Origin: JBBSOK01 sp965219125
GTDB lineage: Bacteria > Bacteroidota > Bacteroidia > Flavobacteriales > Flavobacteriaceae
Reading direction: 5' to 3'
Length of the DNA: 64,000 nt
Assembly: GCA_965219125.1 (NCBI GenBank)
Contig: CBDCMO010000002.1
Span: 2,418,001-2,482,000 of the forward strand
The notes under the pieces are model-generated. The model was not told the DNA's origin and did no database searches. It saw only the letters and a list, made by a program, of their open reading frames with translations. Shown in pieces: positions 27,902-35,806 of the stretch; position 1 is the first letter of the stretch; every line of letters starts with the position of its first letter. The translations under genes and the position numbers were made by a program.

Positions 27902-28806
27902 TTATTTTTCCGATAGGATTTTATATTTCATATTTGGATCTAAATGTACTTCTGCCGATTTTCTTAAGTCCAGACTGAAATGCGTTCTCAGATTATTATA
28001 AATATATACAGCCTGATGGGCCATTTTTTTGAGCTAGATCTGTGTTTTTAATGGTTTGTTTTAGGCCATATTCGTATTTAAGGGCTCTATTAATGCGTTC
28101 TGCAACGGCGTTTTCGTAAGGGCCGTACTGTTCGGTCATACTCATTGTAATACCATTACTTTCAGCAAAGTCTTTGTATCTGGGATTACAGTACTGGAAT
28201 CCTCTGTCGGAATGATGTATGAACTTTTGTTTGGGATATTTTCTGTTTTTAATGGCCATAGCCAACGCGTCTGCACAAAGCGATGTTCTCATATGATTAT
28301 CGAGTTTATAGCCCATAATTTGCTTGGAATAAGCATCCGTGACCAGTGCTAGGTAATTATGGCTTTTTTCAGTTTTAATATATGTGATATCGCTTACCCA
28401 GAGCTGTTCTGGTCGATTGGGGACTTGGTCTTTGACCAGGTTTTTATATTTTTTGTACATATGGTTGGAGTTGGTCGTTGTGATGTAGTTTTTGGTTTTA
28501 GGTATCAAGAGTTTATTGAGTCTTAAAAATCGATAGAACTTGTCCCTGCCTATTTTAATATCTACGTTTATAAAGTCTTGTTTAAGCTCGGAGTACAGTT
28601 TAATACCGCAAGTTCTGGAGCCTACTTTTTTACGATAGTCCTTTACCATAGCCTTTAGTCTTTGGTGGTCTAATTGTTGTTTTTGTTTGACTCTGAGTCT
28701 TTTGTAGAAGGCTTGTTTAGATATCCCAAAACATCCATAGAACCACTTTCTTTTAAACGTTTTTTCTTCTTTAGCTCTATCTCTTTTGCTAATGTTTTGG
28801 GAAGGA
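27902..28806 (-). pseudogene. IS3-family transposase OrfB, C-terminal frameshift
   Basis: DDE integrase catalytic domain ('WVSDITYIKTEKSHNYLALVTDAYSKQIMGY', 'HSDRGFQYCN', 'YENAVAERINRALKYEYGL'). After ..NTDLAQK the frame hits a stop at 27996; removing one T from the T7 run at 28024-28030 restores MAHQAVYIYNNLRTHFSLDL and a full C-terminus ending at 27902. So a one-base insertion in a homopolymer breaks the last quarter; decay or a sequencing error are both possible. Confidence 0.8.
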
Positions 28807-29103
28807 CTTTTTTGACATATCGACGCCTGTAATGAGTTCCATATCTGCTATGATATCTTGTTGGAAATCTTTTTGAAACTCTAGTTCTTCAATACGTTCT
28901 TTTAGTTTTTTGATCTCATCGTTTTTACTCATACCTGTGTTTTGTTGTACCAAGGTACTGTATTTTCTTAACCAATAGGAAATGGTTGTCCTGAGGACAT
29001 CATAATTTTTAGAGGCAGAGTTTGTGGATATCTGACCGTTCAGGATTTGGTCAACGACTAAAAGTTTGGTCTCCAGAGTTACTTTTTGGCAGTTTTTTTT
29101 CAC
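28789..29103 (-). CDS. IS3-family transposase OrfA
   Basis: 104 aa: N-terminal HTH (LETKLLVVDQILNGQISTNSASKNYDVLRTTISYWLRKY) and a C-terminal leucine-zipper-like coil (IKKLKERIEELEFQKDF). At its end lies an A AAA AAG slippery heptamer (28807-28813), at which a -1 shift leads into the OrfB frame (SPSQNISKRDRA...), the usual IS3 route to an OrfAB transposase. Confidence 0.88.
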   Translation of the reverse strand: MKKNCQKVTLETKLLVVDQILNGQISTNSASKNYDVLRTTISYWLRKYSTLVQQNTGMSKNDEIKKLKERIEELEFQKDFQQDIIADMELITGVDMSKKSFPKH

Positions 29104-29187
29104 CAGTGTTCATTTTGTGTTTTCATAAGTGACTATAATTAATGGTTTAATTTTTAGTCAACCTATTTCAGGAAAGTACACTGTTTT

Positions 29188-29410
29188 GCTTGCTGCTGAC
29201 GGTTTGTATATGAAACGTAGTGCAGAAAATAAGCAGTTTTGTTTCGGATAAGCACGAGCCGAATTTTTAAATTTTTCTAATTACCTGCCTGTCGTGCCTC
29301 TGGCAGGCAGGTCTTTCTTTTCTCGATTAGCCAAATTTAAAGATTTGGCGACCTCGTAAATATACCAAAATTTTCGGTTTATAAAAGACGAAGCTATTTA
29401 TTACATACGT
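29188..29410. repeat. Cassette site S0 (attC-like palindrome), split by IS110-A
   Basis: Left arm GGTTTGTATATGAAACGTAGTGC; right arm ..CTATTTATTACATACGT. The left box reads CTGACGG where others have AACGG. The right box (TGTTGTGCGTAG) is found only after IS110-A at 30769-30780, so the element split the right spacer. The centre shares 'CCGAATTTTTAAATTTTTC...GATTTGGCGACCTCG' with S3, S4 and S17 and holds an extra 28-bp palindrome (29284-29311). Confidence 0.7.
29284..29311. repeat. 28-bp GC-rich palindrome, copy 1
   Basis: CCTGCCTGTCGTGCC/TCTGGCAGGCAGG, in the central loop of site S0; a second copy lies in the leader of IS110-A at 29560-29586. Confidence 0.75.
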
Positions 29411-29464
29411 CTTAAGTTTGATTTCTATTAAATCAGTTAATTTTAAGTATTAACCAGAAAGAAC

Positions 29465-29538
29465 AAAAGAGCGGAGTAAGGTTACTATATACGGTGAAGC
29501 TTTTAGACTTCGGCAACATTGATGATCCCCGCTCTTTT
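29465..29538 (+). ncRNA. Candidate bridge-RNA target-binding stem-loop of IS110-A
   Basis: A perfect 10-bp stem AAAAGAGCGG (29465-29474) / CCGCTCTTTT (29529-29538) encloses a loop with TATATACGGT (29486-29495) and GGCAACATTG (29512-29521). The first resembles the sequence left of the insertion point (TATATACGT in sites such as S3); the second is the reverse complement of CAATGTTGCC, close to the right side (GTTGTTGCC). Two guides to both target halves is the layout known for IS110 bridge RNAs. RNA expression is inferred. Confidence 0.6.
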
Positions 29539-29559
29539 ACTACTTATACCACGTTCAGC

Positions 29560-29586
29560 CTGCCTGTCGTGCCCTGGCAGGCAGGT
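29560..29586. repeat. 28-bp GC-rich palindrome, copy 2
   Basis: GCCTGCCTGTCGTGCC then CTGGCAGGCAGG; one base shorter than copy 1 in the loop. Located in the IS110-A leader. Confidence 0.75.
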
Positions 29587-29658
29587 TCTGTGAGGCCTAG
29601 ACCTCGTTTTCAAGTTGTTGTGGCCCAAGTAGCTCGTTCTTTCATAAATTATTTTCCT

Positions 29659-30623
29659 GTGAATAAATATAAGGAAACTTTTGGAGCTGACATCAGCAAG
29701 GATGTCTTTGATGTGCACGGCGGTGCCAGTGGCCACAACCAGTTCAGGAACGATGAAAAGGGATTCGCTTCTTTTTTAAAGGTGCTCCCTGAGGATTCGC
29801 TGGTGGCAATGGAAGCCACGGGCTACTACCATTACAGGCTCGCACAGTTTCTTTACAAGAACAATGTGGTGGTATCGGTCGTAAGTCCCTTGTCCGTAAA
29901 ACGTTTCATCCAGATGAGGCTGGCCAAGGTAAAGACCGATAAGAGCGATGCCAGGTTTATATGTGAATATGCACTGGCCAACGAGGTCCCGCTCTACAGC
30001 GCCCTGACCGATGTACAGGCGGAGTGCCTGCAGCTGTTCCGTTTAATGGACAGCTACCTTAAAAACGTACCGCCACCAAGAACAAGCTGCACGGTGAGGA
30101 GACCTTGTGCATACCTTCAAAGTTCGTGTACCGTTCACTAAAGCGGGATAAAAAACATTTGGACAAAGAGCTTGCCGCAATAGAGGAACGCCTGCTGGAA
30201 TTGGTAAACCAAGAACAGCAGCACCAGCTGACGCTTTTGCAGACCGTTCCGGGAGTGGGCGCCAAGACGGCTTTGTTCCTGACCGTGGTGACCGATGGTT
30301 TTTCGAAGTTTGAGACTTCCTCACAGCTGTGCAGCTATGTGGGCATCACGCCAACCATACGCGAATCGGGCAGCAGTGTGCGCGGCCGCAGCAGGATAAG
30401 CAAGGTGGGCAACAAAAAACTGCGCAACCCATTGTTTCTCTGTGCCTTCAATGCCTGTAAGCACAATAAGGCGTGCCGTGAACTTTATGAGCGCATCGTC
30501 AGTAAAGGAAAGAGCAAGAAACTGGCGCTTATTGCCGTGGCAAACAAGCTGCTCAAACAGTGTTTTGCGATTGCAAAATCAGGTTTGCCGTACGATAGGC
30601 GCACGTTTCGCGGCTTAAAATAA
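29659..30623 (+). pseudogene. IS110-family transposase, frameshifted
   Basis: Likely starts at GTG 29659 (VNKYKETFGADISKDVFDV). N-terminal RuvC-like DEDD domain (GADISKDVFDVHG; MEATGYYHYRLA; KTDKSDARFICEYA). The frame breaks at an A5 run (30061-30065): with six A the protein continues as KKRTATKNKLHGEETLCIPSKF into the second frame, which holds the C-terminal domain (LQTVPGVGAKTALFLTVV; YVGITPTIRESGSSVRGRS with the catalytic Ser region). One missing base therefore splits an otherwise complete 320-aa transposase. Confidence 0.85.
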
Positions 30624-30768
30624 AATAATTAGTATAAAATACTGATGGTGGTTATTGCTTGTTGAACTGGAAACCAATCGACAGAAGGAGCTTTGTTCCA
30701 TTCCAACAATGCCGGGAAACCTTTTGCAAAATTTAATGGAGAAATTGCTTGTTTTTTACCTCAGTTCT

Positions 30769-30780
30769 TTGTTGTGCGTA
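30769..30780. repeat. Right box of site S0 after IS110-A
   Basis: TTGTTGTGCGTAG equals the GTTGTGC-type right box of the array; it is the displaced half of S0. Confidence 0.6.
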
Positions 30781-30789
30781 GTAGTTTCT

Positions 30790-31695
30790 TCAGGTTAATT
30801 GTTTTATCAAAGCTCTAAAATCATTTTGTAAATATCCTAAACAATATACTTTTCTTGGAACAGAATATGAATAAAATTCCATTCTTCTGTGTTGAATTTG
30901 GTCGTAATCAATGCCTATGCAAAAATCACAATCATTGCAATCATATTCAATTGATGCGTATGGTTTGCCTTTACTTTTCCCGCTTTTCCAAAACTTTTTT
31001 TCTAAAGGACAATCTTCTACAAAATTATATTGACCCATTTCTTCCGATTTGAAAGATTTGACAACTTTTTCCTCCGCATAGTTTGATTTTAAGTTGGCCT
31101 TAATTTTATTGATTTTTGGATTGTGTTCCCAAAGTTTAAATTTAGTTCCATTTACAAGCTCATTTTGAAATTCGATATCTTTTAGACCAAAATCTTTTTT
31201 TAGATATAAATGTTGAAAAAGATACTTGGCATATATTGCAATTGTTGGAATATTTTTAGACTGTATTTTACTCAATTTTTTCCAATCAATTGGATTGTTA
31301 ACCACAATTTCAATAAGCAAAATCTTTCCTTTGCTTTCGATTATTATGTCTGGAATTATTCCGCCCAGTTTTTTCTCAAGTCTAACATTATCAATCGGAA
31401 TTTCCATTTCTGGATAAATCTGATATTTTGTGTTTGGATAATATAATGCTGGCGTTGTAAATGTTTTTTGACTTGCTATAATGTCTTTAGACAAAATGTG
31501 CAAAGCAGTTTCAAGTCCACCGTTGCAATCTGTTGTTTTGTAATGAGCGAAATGATGAATATTTATTTTTCCTTTTTTTGCAATCAGTTGTTTTTCGCAA
31601 GCTGGACAAATACAATCACAAGATAATCCGCTTTCAACTTCATCAATTGAAATCAAATTGTTGTCTTTTAATCCATATGGTAATTTGACATCCAA
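30790..31695 (-). CDS. CoiA-like nuclease family protein
   Basis: 301 aa. An N-terminal zinc-binding part (CDCICPACEKQLIAKKGKINIHHFAHYKTTDC) has the competence-protein CoiA pattern in which a Cys pair is followed by 'HFAH' and a distal Cys. It continues into a nuclease-like core with 'PDIIIESKGKILLIEIVV' (PD-(D/E)xK spacing: D...E.V). The C-terminus has another Cys cluster (CNDCDFC). IS3-B begins 18 bp upstream of its start codon and has cut it from its own promoter and possibly from the right end of its cassette. Confidence 0.65.
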   Translation of the reverse strand: MDVKLPYGLKDNNLISIDEVESGLSCDCICPACEKQLIAKKGKINIHHFAHYKTTDCNGGLETALHILSKDIIASQKTFTTPALYYPNTKYQIYPEMEIPIDNVRLEKKLGGIIPDIIIESKGKILLIEIVVNNPIDWKKLSKIQSKNIPTIAIYAKYLFQHLYLKKDFGLKDIEFQNELVNGTKFKLWEHNPKINKIKANLKSNYAEEKVVKSFKSEEMGQYNFVEDCPLEKKFWKSGKSKGKPYASIEYDCNDCDFCIGIDYDQIQHRRMEFYSYSVPRKVYCLGYLQNDFRALIKQLT

Positions 31696-31746
31696 TGTTT
31701 CTTTTAATGTCTCGTCCTGAAATATGGCTACAGGTTAAAATTGATT

Positions 31747-32601
31747 TTACGCTGTTAATTTATATACCATATTCGGTGTTCTGAAGTCTAAAGATAAATG
31801 TAATCTCATTTCGTTGTACAATTTAATTGCATTTTTCGCAGCTCTTTTGGCGTGTACCACGTTTGCAAAGGTCTGGTCGAGATAGAATTCGTCTTTTAAA
31901 ATGCCATTTACACGTTCTGCCATTGCGTTTTCGTAACAATGATTTTCTTCTGTCATGCTGATATCTATCTTTTTTCTTTTAAGTATTTGAGTGTACACAT
32001 TACTGCAATACTGGATTCCCCTGTCTGAATGATGAATAAGCTGTTTAATGTTTTTAGCTTGGTAAATGGCTTTATTGAGTGCTCTCACACATCCATTTAG
32101 TTCCAAGCTGTCACTTAGGTCATAACCGACTATTTTTCTGGAATACATATCGGTTATCAAGGCCAGATAACAAAATCCCTTTACTGTTCTGATATATGTT
32201 ATATCTGATACCCAAACTTGATCGGCCCTTTTCACTTCAATGTCTTTTATGATGTTTTTATACTTGTAAAAACGATGATGGGAGTTAGTGGTCCTGGCAC
32301 TATATTTTTTTCTAAGGGTTAGCATTTTGTGCTTTCTAAGAACATTGAACAAAGTATCCCTACCGACTTTTAGATTGGCCTTGGCAAACTCGTTGTTCAA
32401 TGATTTTATAAGTTTTCGCACACCTTCCCTGGGAAGGGATTTGCGTCTTTTCTTAACCGTGTTTAGAATCTGTTGTTCCAGTTCCAAACGTTTATCATCT
32501 CTATTTTTAAACTTGTAATACGCATCACGTTTAAGTCCAAAACACCTTGATATAGCTGATAAAGAAACAAATCCCTTAGATCTATCCTTGGCTTTTATCA
32601 A
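31747..32601 (-). CDS. IS3-family transposase OrfB
   Basis: 284 aa, complete. HTH_21 (SLSAISRCFGLKRDAYYKF), then DDE core 'WVSDITYIRTVKGFCYLALITDMYSRKIVGYDLSD', 'HSDRGIQYCSNVY' and 'YENAMAERVNGILKDEF'. It overlaps orfA; the real product is probably OrfAB made by a -1 shift on the A9 run (32616-32624). Confidence 0.92.
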   Translation of the reverse strand: MIKAKDRSKGFVSLSAISRCFGLKRDAYYKFKNRDDKRLELEQQILNTVKKRRKSLPREGVRKLIKSLNNEFAKANLKVGRDTLFNVLRKHKMLTLRKKYSARTTNSHHRFYKYKNIIKDIEVKRADQVWVSDITYIRTVKGFCYLALITDMYSRKIVGYDLSDSLELNGCVRALNKAIYQAKNIKQLIHHSDRGIQYCSNVYTQILKRKKIDISMTEENHCYENAMAERVNGILKDEFYLDQTFANVVHAKRAAKNAIKLYNEMRLHLSLDFRTPNMVYKLTA

Positions 32602-32969
32602 GGCTTGATATTTAGTTTTTTTTTAAGCTGGTTTATGTTTTTGTAGCCTAATTTTTCGGCAGCAACTTCTAGATAGGACTCTTCAACCATAGCATCGAGA
32701 TCCTTTTTCAGCAGTAGTTTTTTAAGCTGTTCAATCTCTTTTTGAAGTGATTTGATCCTGGATATTTCGTCTTTGGTTTCCACTTTTACTCTGGTATTCA
32801 TTAGGTCGTCACGCTGGTACTTTCTGATCCACTCATTAACTGTTGTAGGTGCAATGGAATAGAGTTTGCAAAGTTCACTTTTTGTGTGCTTTCCAGTGCT
32901 AAGTTCGGCTAGAATTTTCAATTTGAAAGGTTCGCTGTAACGTCTGATTACTTTGTCATTTTTGTACAT
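32598..32969 (-). CDS. IS3-family transposase OrfA
   Basis: 123 aa. HTH of the IS3/IS911 type (YSEPFKLKILAELSTGKHTKSELCKLYSIAPTTVNEWIRKYQ) and a coiled-coil with leucine repeats (ISRIKSLQKEIEQLKKLLL). Confidence 0.92.
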   Translation of the reverse strand: MYKNDKVIRRYSEPFKLKILAELSTGKHTKSELCKLYSIAPTTVNEWIRKYQRDDLMNTRVKVETKDEISRIKSLQKEIEQLKKLLLKKDLDAMVEESYLEVAAEKLGYKNINQLKKKLNIKP

Positions 32970-33011
32970 AATGTTTAGAATTATGTAGCCTTATTTCAGG
33001 ACGGGTCAAAA

Positions 33012-33149
33012 TGGTGTAGAACGTTTAGTATAACCGCAGTTACGGGATTAAATTTAATGTTTTTCGGATAAGCACCTACGATAGCAATTACGCGTGGATT
33101 CGGACGCAGTCGAATCCGCCGTAATTGCGGTTATACATTGATGCCACAC
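33012..33149. repeat. Cassette site S1 (attC-like palindrome)
   Basis: Left box ..GTAGAAC, spacer GTTTA, stem GTATAACCGCAGTTACGG...CCGTAATTGCGGTTATAC, spacer ATT, right box G ATGCCACAC. The right GTT is mutated to GAT. Nearly identical to S2 through the centre. Its left box does not match the right box of S0, in keeping with disturbance by the two IS elements. Confidence 0.8.
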
Positions 33150-33153
33150 GTTT

Positions 33154-33672
33154 TTATTCCGCTGTTTGTTTGATTATTCGATTAGAAATTTTCATTATTA
33201 ATTCAGGCGTAAAGTTTTTGTCGTAACCGTAAGCTTCATTAGAATCGAAATCCTTTGGAAAACCAATTCCGTGCAATCCTTTGGGAATTCCTATCCTGAT
33301 TTTCTGGTCAATTTTAATTCCGTTTTCAAAGTATAACATTGTCACTTTAATAGCATTTTCATACGATTTGAATTTCGTACTGTATTCCGTTGTTCTTATC
33401 ATTAACAAATTGCCATTTTCTAAATAAATGTCCAAATCGATTGACTCTCCGCTTTCCTTAAACTTAATTTTGTTGGCAATTTTACTGTTATACCGTTCTG
33501 ATTTTATTTTCACACTATCAATCTCAAATATATTTTTTAGTATCCGCTTACCCAAATCAAGGTCAACATAATAGGATTTGGTTTCAATTTGTTCTTTTAT
33601 ATTTTCACTCACTTGCGCAGATCCGCTTGCAGAAATTAAGAATATTATGATGAAAGACAGATTTTTAATCAA
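33154..33672 (-). CDS. Secreted hypothetical protein
   Basis: 172 aa with a signal peptide (1-19, ending GSAQV). The rest is mixed alpha/beta without motifs I recognise; it ends with a basic helix (MKISNRIIKQTAE). Sole gene of the S1-S2 cassette, with its stop 5 bp from the S1 right box and its start 20 bp from S2. Confidence 0.65.
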   Translation of the reverse strand: MIKNLSFIIIFLISASGSAQVSENIKEQIETKSYYVDLDLGKRILKNIFEIDSVKIKSERYNSKIANKIKFKESGESIDLDIYLENGNLLMIRTTEYSTKFKSYENAIKVTMLYFENGIKIDQKIRIGIPKGLHGIGFPKDFDSNEAYGYDKNFTPELIMKISNRIIKQTAE

Positions 33673-33691
33673 TTTCGTTTTTTTTTCAAAT

Positions 33692-33828
33692 GTGTGGCAA
33701 CGTTTAGTATAACCGCAGTTACGGGATTAAATTTAATGTTTTTCGCATAAGTACCAACGATAGCAATTACGCGTGGATTCGGACGCAGTCGAATCCGCCG
33801 TAATTGCGGTTATACATTGTTGCCTGCT
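33692..33828. repeat. Cassette site S2 (attC-like palindrome)
   Basis: Left box GTGTGGCAAC, spacer GTTTA, stem GTATAACCGCAGTTACGG / CCGTAATTGCGGTTATAC, spacer ATT, right box GTTGCCTGC. Left box is the reverse complement of the right box of S1 (apart from the S1 mutation), not only of its own right box. Central arm ACGCGTGGATTCGG..CGAATCCGCC forms an inner hairpin. Confidence 0.9.
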
Positions 33829-33834
33829 GGCTTT

Positions 33835-34575
33835 TTATTCGTATCGTTTTATCATTTTGGAATATGGATAATGTATTCCGTAAATACATCCTGCACAAGT
33901 ATTTATTTCAGAATTCCTATTTTTTAAATGTTCTATAATTATTTTCTGTTCATTATTTACTTTAGCAATTTTCAATAATCCAATTGTTCCTAAAGTTTGT
34001 AATTCAGGTGAAAATGATTTAAGAAGTTCGTTTAATCCGCCTATATCTTTATTTTCTGAATAATAAATTGATTGTTCAGATTCCAAAGATGTTTCGTTTC
34101 CGCCAAAACCACAACCAAAACCAACAATATATTCGGCTAAAATTTGTTTCTCAAAAACTTTTTGGTCAAATTCAGAATTATAAAGTTCATTATGTTTTAA
34201 AGTATAGTTTTCTAAAAATCCTATTGTTCTTTTGAATTCCGTTAATTTGCTATGTTTTTCTTCATCTTCATCATATTCCGAAATCCAGCCATAAATTATT
34301 TTACCATTTTTGCTTATGAAATTAATTTTCAAATCCTGACCAGATAAATGCAATACTTTAATTCTGTGTTGTTCATAATCGAAGTCAATTTTTCTATTCA
34401 ATTCGACATAAACTCCAATTAAGTCTAAGTTTTTGAAATTTTCCGATTTGATTTTTTGGTCGACAGAATCCGAGTTCTCGATTTTCTCTAAAAGTGATTT
34501 TAATTCTGTAAAGTAATTTTGACCTTTTACAGAATTTATATTAATCAAAAATAAAATTATAATTAAAATTCTCAT
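33835..34575 (-). CDS. Secreted hypothetical protein with Cys/Gly-rich centre
   Basis: 246 aa from the ATG at 34575 (MRILIIILFLININSVKGQN is a signal peptide). A longer frame reaches 34653 but would run through site S3. Contains FGCGFGGNETSLES and a C-terminal CAGCIYGIHYPYSKM motif with paired Cys. Function unknown. Only gene of the S2-S3 cassette. Confidence 0.65.
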   Translation of the reverse strand: MRILIIILFLININSVKGQNYFTELKSLLEKIENSDSVDQKIKSENFKNLDLIGVYVELNRKIDFDYEQHRIKVLHLSGQDLKINFISKNGKIIYGWISEYDEDEEKHSKLTEFKRTIGFLENYTLKHNELYNSEFDQKVFEKQILAEYIVGFGCGFGGNETSLESEQSIYYSENKDIGGLNELLKSFSPELQTLGTIGLLKIAKVNNEQKIIIEHLKNRNSEINTCAGCIYGIHYPYSKMIKRYE

Positions 34576-34584
34576 TTTTTTAGC

Positions 34585-34790
34585 TTGCAGGCAACGGATT
34601 TGTATATGAAACGTAGTGCAGAAAATAAGCAGTTTCGTTTCGGTTAAGCACAAGCCGAATTTTTAAATTTTTCTAATTATCTTTCTTTTCTCAATTAGCC
34701 AAATTTAAAAATTTGGCGACCTCGAAAAAATGCCCGAACCTTCGTGTTAGCAAAGACTCGCACTATGTTTTATATACGTTGTTGCCCACA
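34585..34790. repeat. Cassette site S3 (attC-like palindrome)
   Basis: Left box TGCAGGCAAC, spacer GGATTT, stem GTATATGAAACGTAGTGC / GCACTATGTTTTATATAC, spacer GTT, right box GTTGCCCACAG. The A/T-rich centre is an inner inverted repeat (CCGAATTTTTAAATTT / AAATTTAAAAATTTGGCG). Left box pairs with the right box of S2. Confidence 0.9.
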
Positions 34791-34794
34791 GTAT

Positions 34795-35547
34795 TTACCG
34801 CTCAATTTGTTCAATCGGCGATAAATCCTTTTGCATACAAGGCACACAAACTGGTATCATTCCAGGTAACGGAAGAAAGTCATCCTCGTTTCCACATAAG
34901 AAACAAAAGTTCGCAAACTTTTCCGAAAAGCCTTGCCTATCTTCTTTCTTTTCGAGTATTTTCAGTTCTTTATAACAATCATTACAAACCCATTCTTTTT
35001 GCCAATCCATTGGGTCGTCGCCTTGAAGTTTTAGATTTTTTGATGGATGAATTGGTTCTCTACAAGAAGTACAGAAAACAGTTTTGCCTTGATTTTCGTA
35101 GGCTCTAATTTTATATTCGGTGATGCAATGGCTTTTATCCATTATGAAATCCATTTCATCTCTGACTTCGCTGTAATTTCTTTTATCCACACCTTTATAT
35201 CTTAAAAGCACACCCAATTCAAAATTATTTTTCATTGAGTATTCGTACAAATTCATTGAGGTTAAAAGAGCCTTTTTCTCATTTAAATAGCATTTCGTGT
35301 GTAGATATTGATTTGCATACATTATTACATTTGGCAATTTATCAAAAAAATCAAAAACGTATTGGTGAATTTTATCTTGGAAAAAGACAAGATGGATTAG
35401 AACTTTATTTTTTTGATTTAAAAAAGCTTGTTTTATTTCAGGTGTAAGTCTAATATATGGTGAAACAATTATCAATTCCTCTTTCGCAGTATTAATAATG
35501 TCTAAAATCTCATTTGTAATTTCTTCTCGTTTTAAAATTTTCGCCAT
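34795..35547 (-). CDS. PLD-like nuclease/lipase-fold protein with zinc-finger tail
   Basis: 250 aa. N-terminal phospholipase-D-like domain with a single HxK motif (residues about 80-95: NQYLHTKCYLNEKKALLTSMNL, the HKD signature H-x-K..S-x-N). A C-terminal part carries two Cys pairs each (CTSCREP..CNDCYKE; CFLCGNE..CVPCMQ), likely zinc ribbons. One HKD half implies a dimeric enzyme; DNA as substrate is an inference from the zinc tail. Sole gene of the S3-S4 cassette. Confidence 0.7.
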   Translation of the reverse strand: MAKILKREEITNEILDIINTAKEELIIVSPYIRLTPEIKQAFLNQKNKVLIHLVFFQDKIHQYVFDFFDKLPNVIMYANQYLHTKCYLNEKKALLTSMNLYEYSMKNNFELGVLLRYKGVDKRNYSEVRDEMDFIMDKSHCITEYKIRAYENQGKTVFCTSCREPIHPSKNLKLQGDDPMDWQKEWVCNDCYKELKILEKKEDRQGFSEKFANFCFLCGNEDDFLPLPGMIPVCVPCMQKDLSPIEQIER

Positions 35548-35562
35548 TTGTTTTTTTTAATA

Positions 35563-35577
35563 TTGTGGGCAACGGTC
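35563..35577. repeat. Left half of cassette site S4
   Basis: TTGTGGGCAAC then GGTC, the outer box and start of the left spacer; reverse complement of the S3 right box. IS110-B copy 1 follows directly. Confidence 0.85.
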
Positions 35578-35627
35578 TTCTTTACTTTACAACCAGCTAA
35601 TTATAGTTGTTTAACTTTACTAAGAGA

Positions 35628-35688
35628 CAAGAGGAGAACTAAAACGGTCTTTGGAATAGCAGTTCCTTTATACGTATCAGTCCTCTTG
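35628..35688 (+). ncRNA. Candidate bridge-RNA target-binding loop of IS110-B (copy 1)
   Basis: Stem CAAGAGGA (35628-35635) / TCCTCTTG (35681-35688), inner hairpin GGAA/TTCC (35653-35666). The loop holds AACGGTC (35643-35649), identical to the target left of the insertion, and TATACGTAT (35669-35677), the reverse complement of ATACGTATA across the right side. This is the expected left/right target-guide arrangement. Expression is inferred. Confidence 0.65.
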
Positions 35689-35699
35689 CCTTTCTTAGG

Positions 35700-35762
35700 T
35701 TGCTTTAGGACCATTTGGAATACCAGGAATCACTTCCTATTAAAGGTAATAGTCATTGCAAC
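35700..35762 (+). ncRNA. Candidate donor-binding loop of IS110-B (copy 1)
   Basis: A TTGC/GCAA outer pairing and AGGAA/TTCCT inner hairpin enclose TTTGGAATACC (35714-35724), which matches the element's right end CTTGGAATACG. The partner guide to the left end is only weakly visible (TAAAGG against CTTTA). Confidence 0.45.
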
Positions 35763-35806
35763 ATTTATTAATCTTTCCTTTTTGAAAAGGAACAATATTT
35801 AAAAAT

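Larger units (their letters stand above)
27767..29180 (-). mobile_element. IS3-family insertion sequence (IS3-A), 1414 bp
   Basis: Ends are imperfect inverted repeats: TGTATTATACTGATATAGG at 27767 and, inward from 29180 on the other strand, TGTACTTTCCTGAAATAGG, both continuing into TTGAC. It encodes OrfA and OrfB on the minus strand. The right end abuts the left box of cassette site S0. Confidence 0.88.
29411..30769 (+). mobile_element. IS110-family element IS110-A in the right spacer of site S0
   Basis: Bounded by ..TTACATACGT on the left and TGTTGTGCGTAG on the right; joined, these restore the usual right half of a cassette site (compare TATATACGTTGTTGCC at S3). It contains a 250-bp leader, one transposase reading frame (frameshifted) and about 140 bp of tail. 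The transposase region is clearly richer in G+C than its surroundings, indicating recent arrival from another background. No terminal inverted repeats, as normal for IS110. Confidence 0.8.
31713..33003 (-). mobile_element. IS3-family insertion sequence (IS3-B), 1291 bp
   Basis: Inverted repeats CGTCCTGAAATATGGCTACA at 31713 and, from the other end at 33003, CGTCCTGAAATAAGGCTACA. It carries overlapping orfA and orfB on the minus strand. Different from IS3-A. It lies 9 bp from the left box of site S1 and upstream of the CoiA-like gene. No clear target duplication. Confidence 0.9.

Noticed and set aside
34576..34653. Longer N-terminus of the protein at 33835
   Set aside because: It would be translated from site S3; the internal Met at 34575 begins a good signal peptide.
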